Shown piece after piece: positions 62,956 to 64,000 of a DNA stretch of 64,000 nt; the first letter of the stretch is position 1; each line of letters opens with the position of its first letter. Under the pieces are notes generated by a model. That model did no database searches. It was not told the origin of the DNA and worked only from the letters and a program-made list of their open reading frames with translations. Location: contig NZ_CP095501.1 in NCBI RefSeq assembly GCF_023100725.1, positions 2,852,001 through 2,916,000 of the forward strand, in the 5' to 3' direction. This DNA comes from Arthrobacter antioxidans (GTDB lineage Bacteria; Actinomycetota; Actinomycetes; Actinomycetales; Micrococcaceae). The translations under genes and the position numbers were made by a program.

Positions 62956-64000
62956 ATGCAGCAGGCAGGGACCGGACGGCCCACCCACTGCCCCTACTGC
63001 GCGCTCCAGTGCGCCATGACGGTCACCGCGTCCGGGACGCACGACGGCGGGGCCCGCGTCGACGGCCGCGACTTCCCCACCAACCGGGGCGGGCTGTGCC
63101 GCAAGGGCTGGTCGGCGGCGGAGCTGCTCGATCACCCCGACCGGCTCACCGTGCCGCTGGTCCGCGACGCCGACGGGGTCCTCCGGGAAGCCGCCTGGGA
63201 CGCCGTCCTGGACCTCATCGGGGACCGCGTCCCGAGCATCCAGGCCGAGCACGGCCGGGACGCCGTTGCGGTCTTCGGCGGCGGCGGACTCACCAACGAG
63301 AAGGCGTACACGCTCGGCAAGTTCGCCCGCCTCGCGCTGCGCACCTCCCGCATCGACTACAACGGCCGGTTCTGCATGTCCTCCGCGGCCGCCGCGGGCA
63401 ACCGGGCGTTCGGCGTCGACCGCGGCCTCCCCTTCCCCCTCGAGGACCTCGGTGGGGCGTCCGTGGTCCTGCTCCTCGGCTCGAACGCCGCCGACACCAT
63501 GCCGCCCTTCGTCCAGCACCTGCGGGGCGCGCAGGCCGCGGGCGGCCTGGTCGTCGTCGACCCCCGGCGGTCGGCGACCGCCCGCCTCACCGACCAGGGC
63601 CGGGGGATCCACCTGCAACCCACCCCCGGCACGGACCTCGTCCTGCTCCTGGGCCTGGCGCACGTCGTGGTGGCGGAAGGCCTGGCGGACGGCCGCTTCC
63701 TCGAGGCACGGACCAGCGGGTACGACGCCGTCGCCCGCGGCCTCGCACAGTGGTGGCCCGAACGCGTGCAGGGCATCACGGGTGTCCCCGCGGCGTCCCT
63801 GCGTGCCGTGGCGCGGCTCCTCGCGGCGGGGGCCCGACGCGGCGCGGACGGCGGCCAGGGCGCCTACGTCCTGACCGGCCGGGGTATCGAGCAGCACGCC
63901 GACGGCACCGACACCACGACGGCCGCGATCAACCTGGCCCTGCTCCTCGGACTCCCGGGCACGGTGCACAGCGGCTACGGGACGCTCACGGGCCAGGGCA
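62956..64000 (+). CDS. Molybdopterin oxidoreductase, assimilatory nitrate reductase type (partial)
   Basis: The first 348 codons of a gene cut off by the window end. The N-terminal [4Fe-4S] motif is THCPYCALQCAMTV, with the fourth Cys in GGLCRKGWSAAELL. The bis-MGD domain follows with VAVFGGGGLTNEKAYTLGKF and DYNGRFCMSSAAAAGNRAFG. This Cys arrangement and the narK neighbour fit NasA/NasC-type assimilatory nitrate reductase; formate dehydrogenase-like enzymes share the fold. The rest, including any C-terminal FAD or iron-sulfur domain, lies outside the window. Confidence 0.9.
   Translation, partial: MQQAGTGRPTHCPYCALQCAMTVTASGTHDGGARVDGRDFPTNRGGLCRKGWSAAELLDHPDRLTVPLVRDADGVLREAAWDAVLDLIGDRVPSIQAEHGRDAVAVFGGGGLTNEKAYTLGKFARLALRTSRIDYNGRFCMSSAAAAGNRAFGVDRGLPFPLEDLGGASVVLLLGSNAADTMPPFVQHLRGAQAAGGLVVVDPRRSATARLTDQGRGIHLQPTPGTDLVLLLGLAHVVVAEGLADGRFLEARTSGYDAVARGLAQWWPERVQGITGVPAASLRAVARLLAAGARRGADGGQGAYVLTGRGIEQHADGTDTTTAAINLALLLGLPGTVHSGYGTLTGQG

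Overview
The window is high-GC DNA from an actinobacterium, most likely Arthrobacter or another Micrococcaceae genus. The evidence is the G/C-rich third codon positions, frequent GTG starts, 4-nt ATGA/GTGA gene overlaps, the glmS-acpS-nnr / alr-tsaE-tsaB-rimI-tsaD gene set, trehalose synthesis by TreYZ, and sugar ABC transporters without their own ATPase. There are no rRNA or tRNA genes, CRISPR arrays, transposases or phage genes that I can see.

Layout. 0-8.6 kb is a mixed accessory stretch: a divergent marR/SRPBCC unit, a fatty acid desaturase, a Cys-rich pentapeptide-repeat protein, a Nudix hydrolase, two membrane proteins, a HAD hydrolase and a GT39-like membrane glycosyltransferase. 8.9-18.7 kb is a plant cell-wall (rhamnogalacturonan/galactan) module: GH42 beta-galactosidase, DUF624 protein, two ABC permeases, sugar-binding lipoprotein, CE7-type esterase and a secreted PL11 lyase. 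18.9-24.6 kb is mannitol uptake (tetR-mtlA-mtlD, with divergent ptsI). 24.6-27.9 kb has a DUF6807 protein, a Gfo/Idh/MocA dehydrogenase and a divergent LacI regulator. 28.3-29.1 kb holds two tandem paralogous small genes. 29.6-32.8 kb is a three-gene operon (Gfo/Idh/MocA dehydrogenase, DUF993 aldolase-like protein, TIM-barrel isomerase). 33.3-38.0 kb is the tRNA t6A cluster with alanine racemase. 38.1-48.1 kb is a varied block: GIY-YIG, PAP2, PfkB kinase, GH4, HpcH aldolase, acetyltransferase, aldo/keto reductase, EAL, GAF-ANTAR and GGDEF proteins. 48.3-54.6 kb is treZ-treY-glgX. 54.7-60.6 kb returns to housekeeping genes (nnr, acpS, glmS, coaA, a D,D-carboxypeptidase). 60.6-64 kb has an SDR protein, then the start of nitrate assimilation (narK and a truncated molybdopterin oxidoreductase).

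How the genes work together. The main result is a shared 14-bp LacI-type operator (consensus near GGAAAGCGTTTTCC) found four times: before the sugar-binding-protein operon, before the PL11 lyase, between the lacI gene and the dehydrogenase/DUF6807 pair, and before the dehydrogenase-DUF993-isomerase operon. At three of them the operator begins 3-5 nt after a well-formed promoter (TTGNCN, 17-nt spacer, TANNCT). This predicts one LacI regulon linking polysaccharide breakdown and uptake to two uncharacterised oxidoreductase modules. The yes-like gene content (DUF624, binding protein, permeases, PL11, GH42) resembles the Bacillus subtilis rhamnogalacturonan locus. The DUF993 operon looks like an undescribed sugar catabolic branch under the same control.
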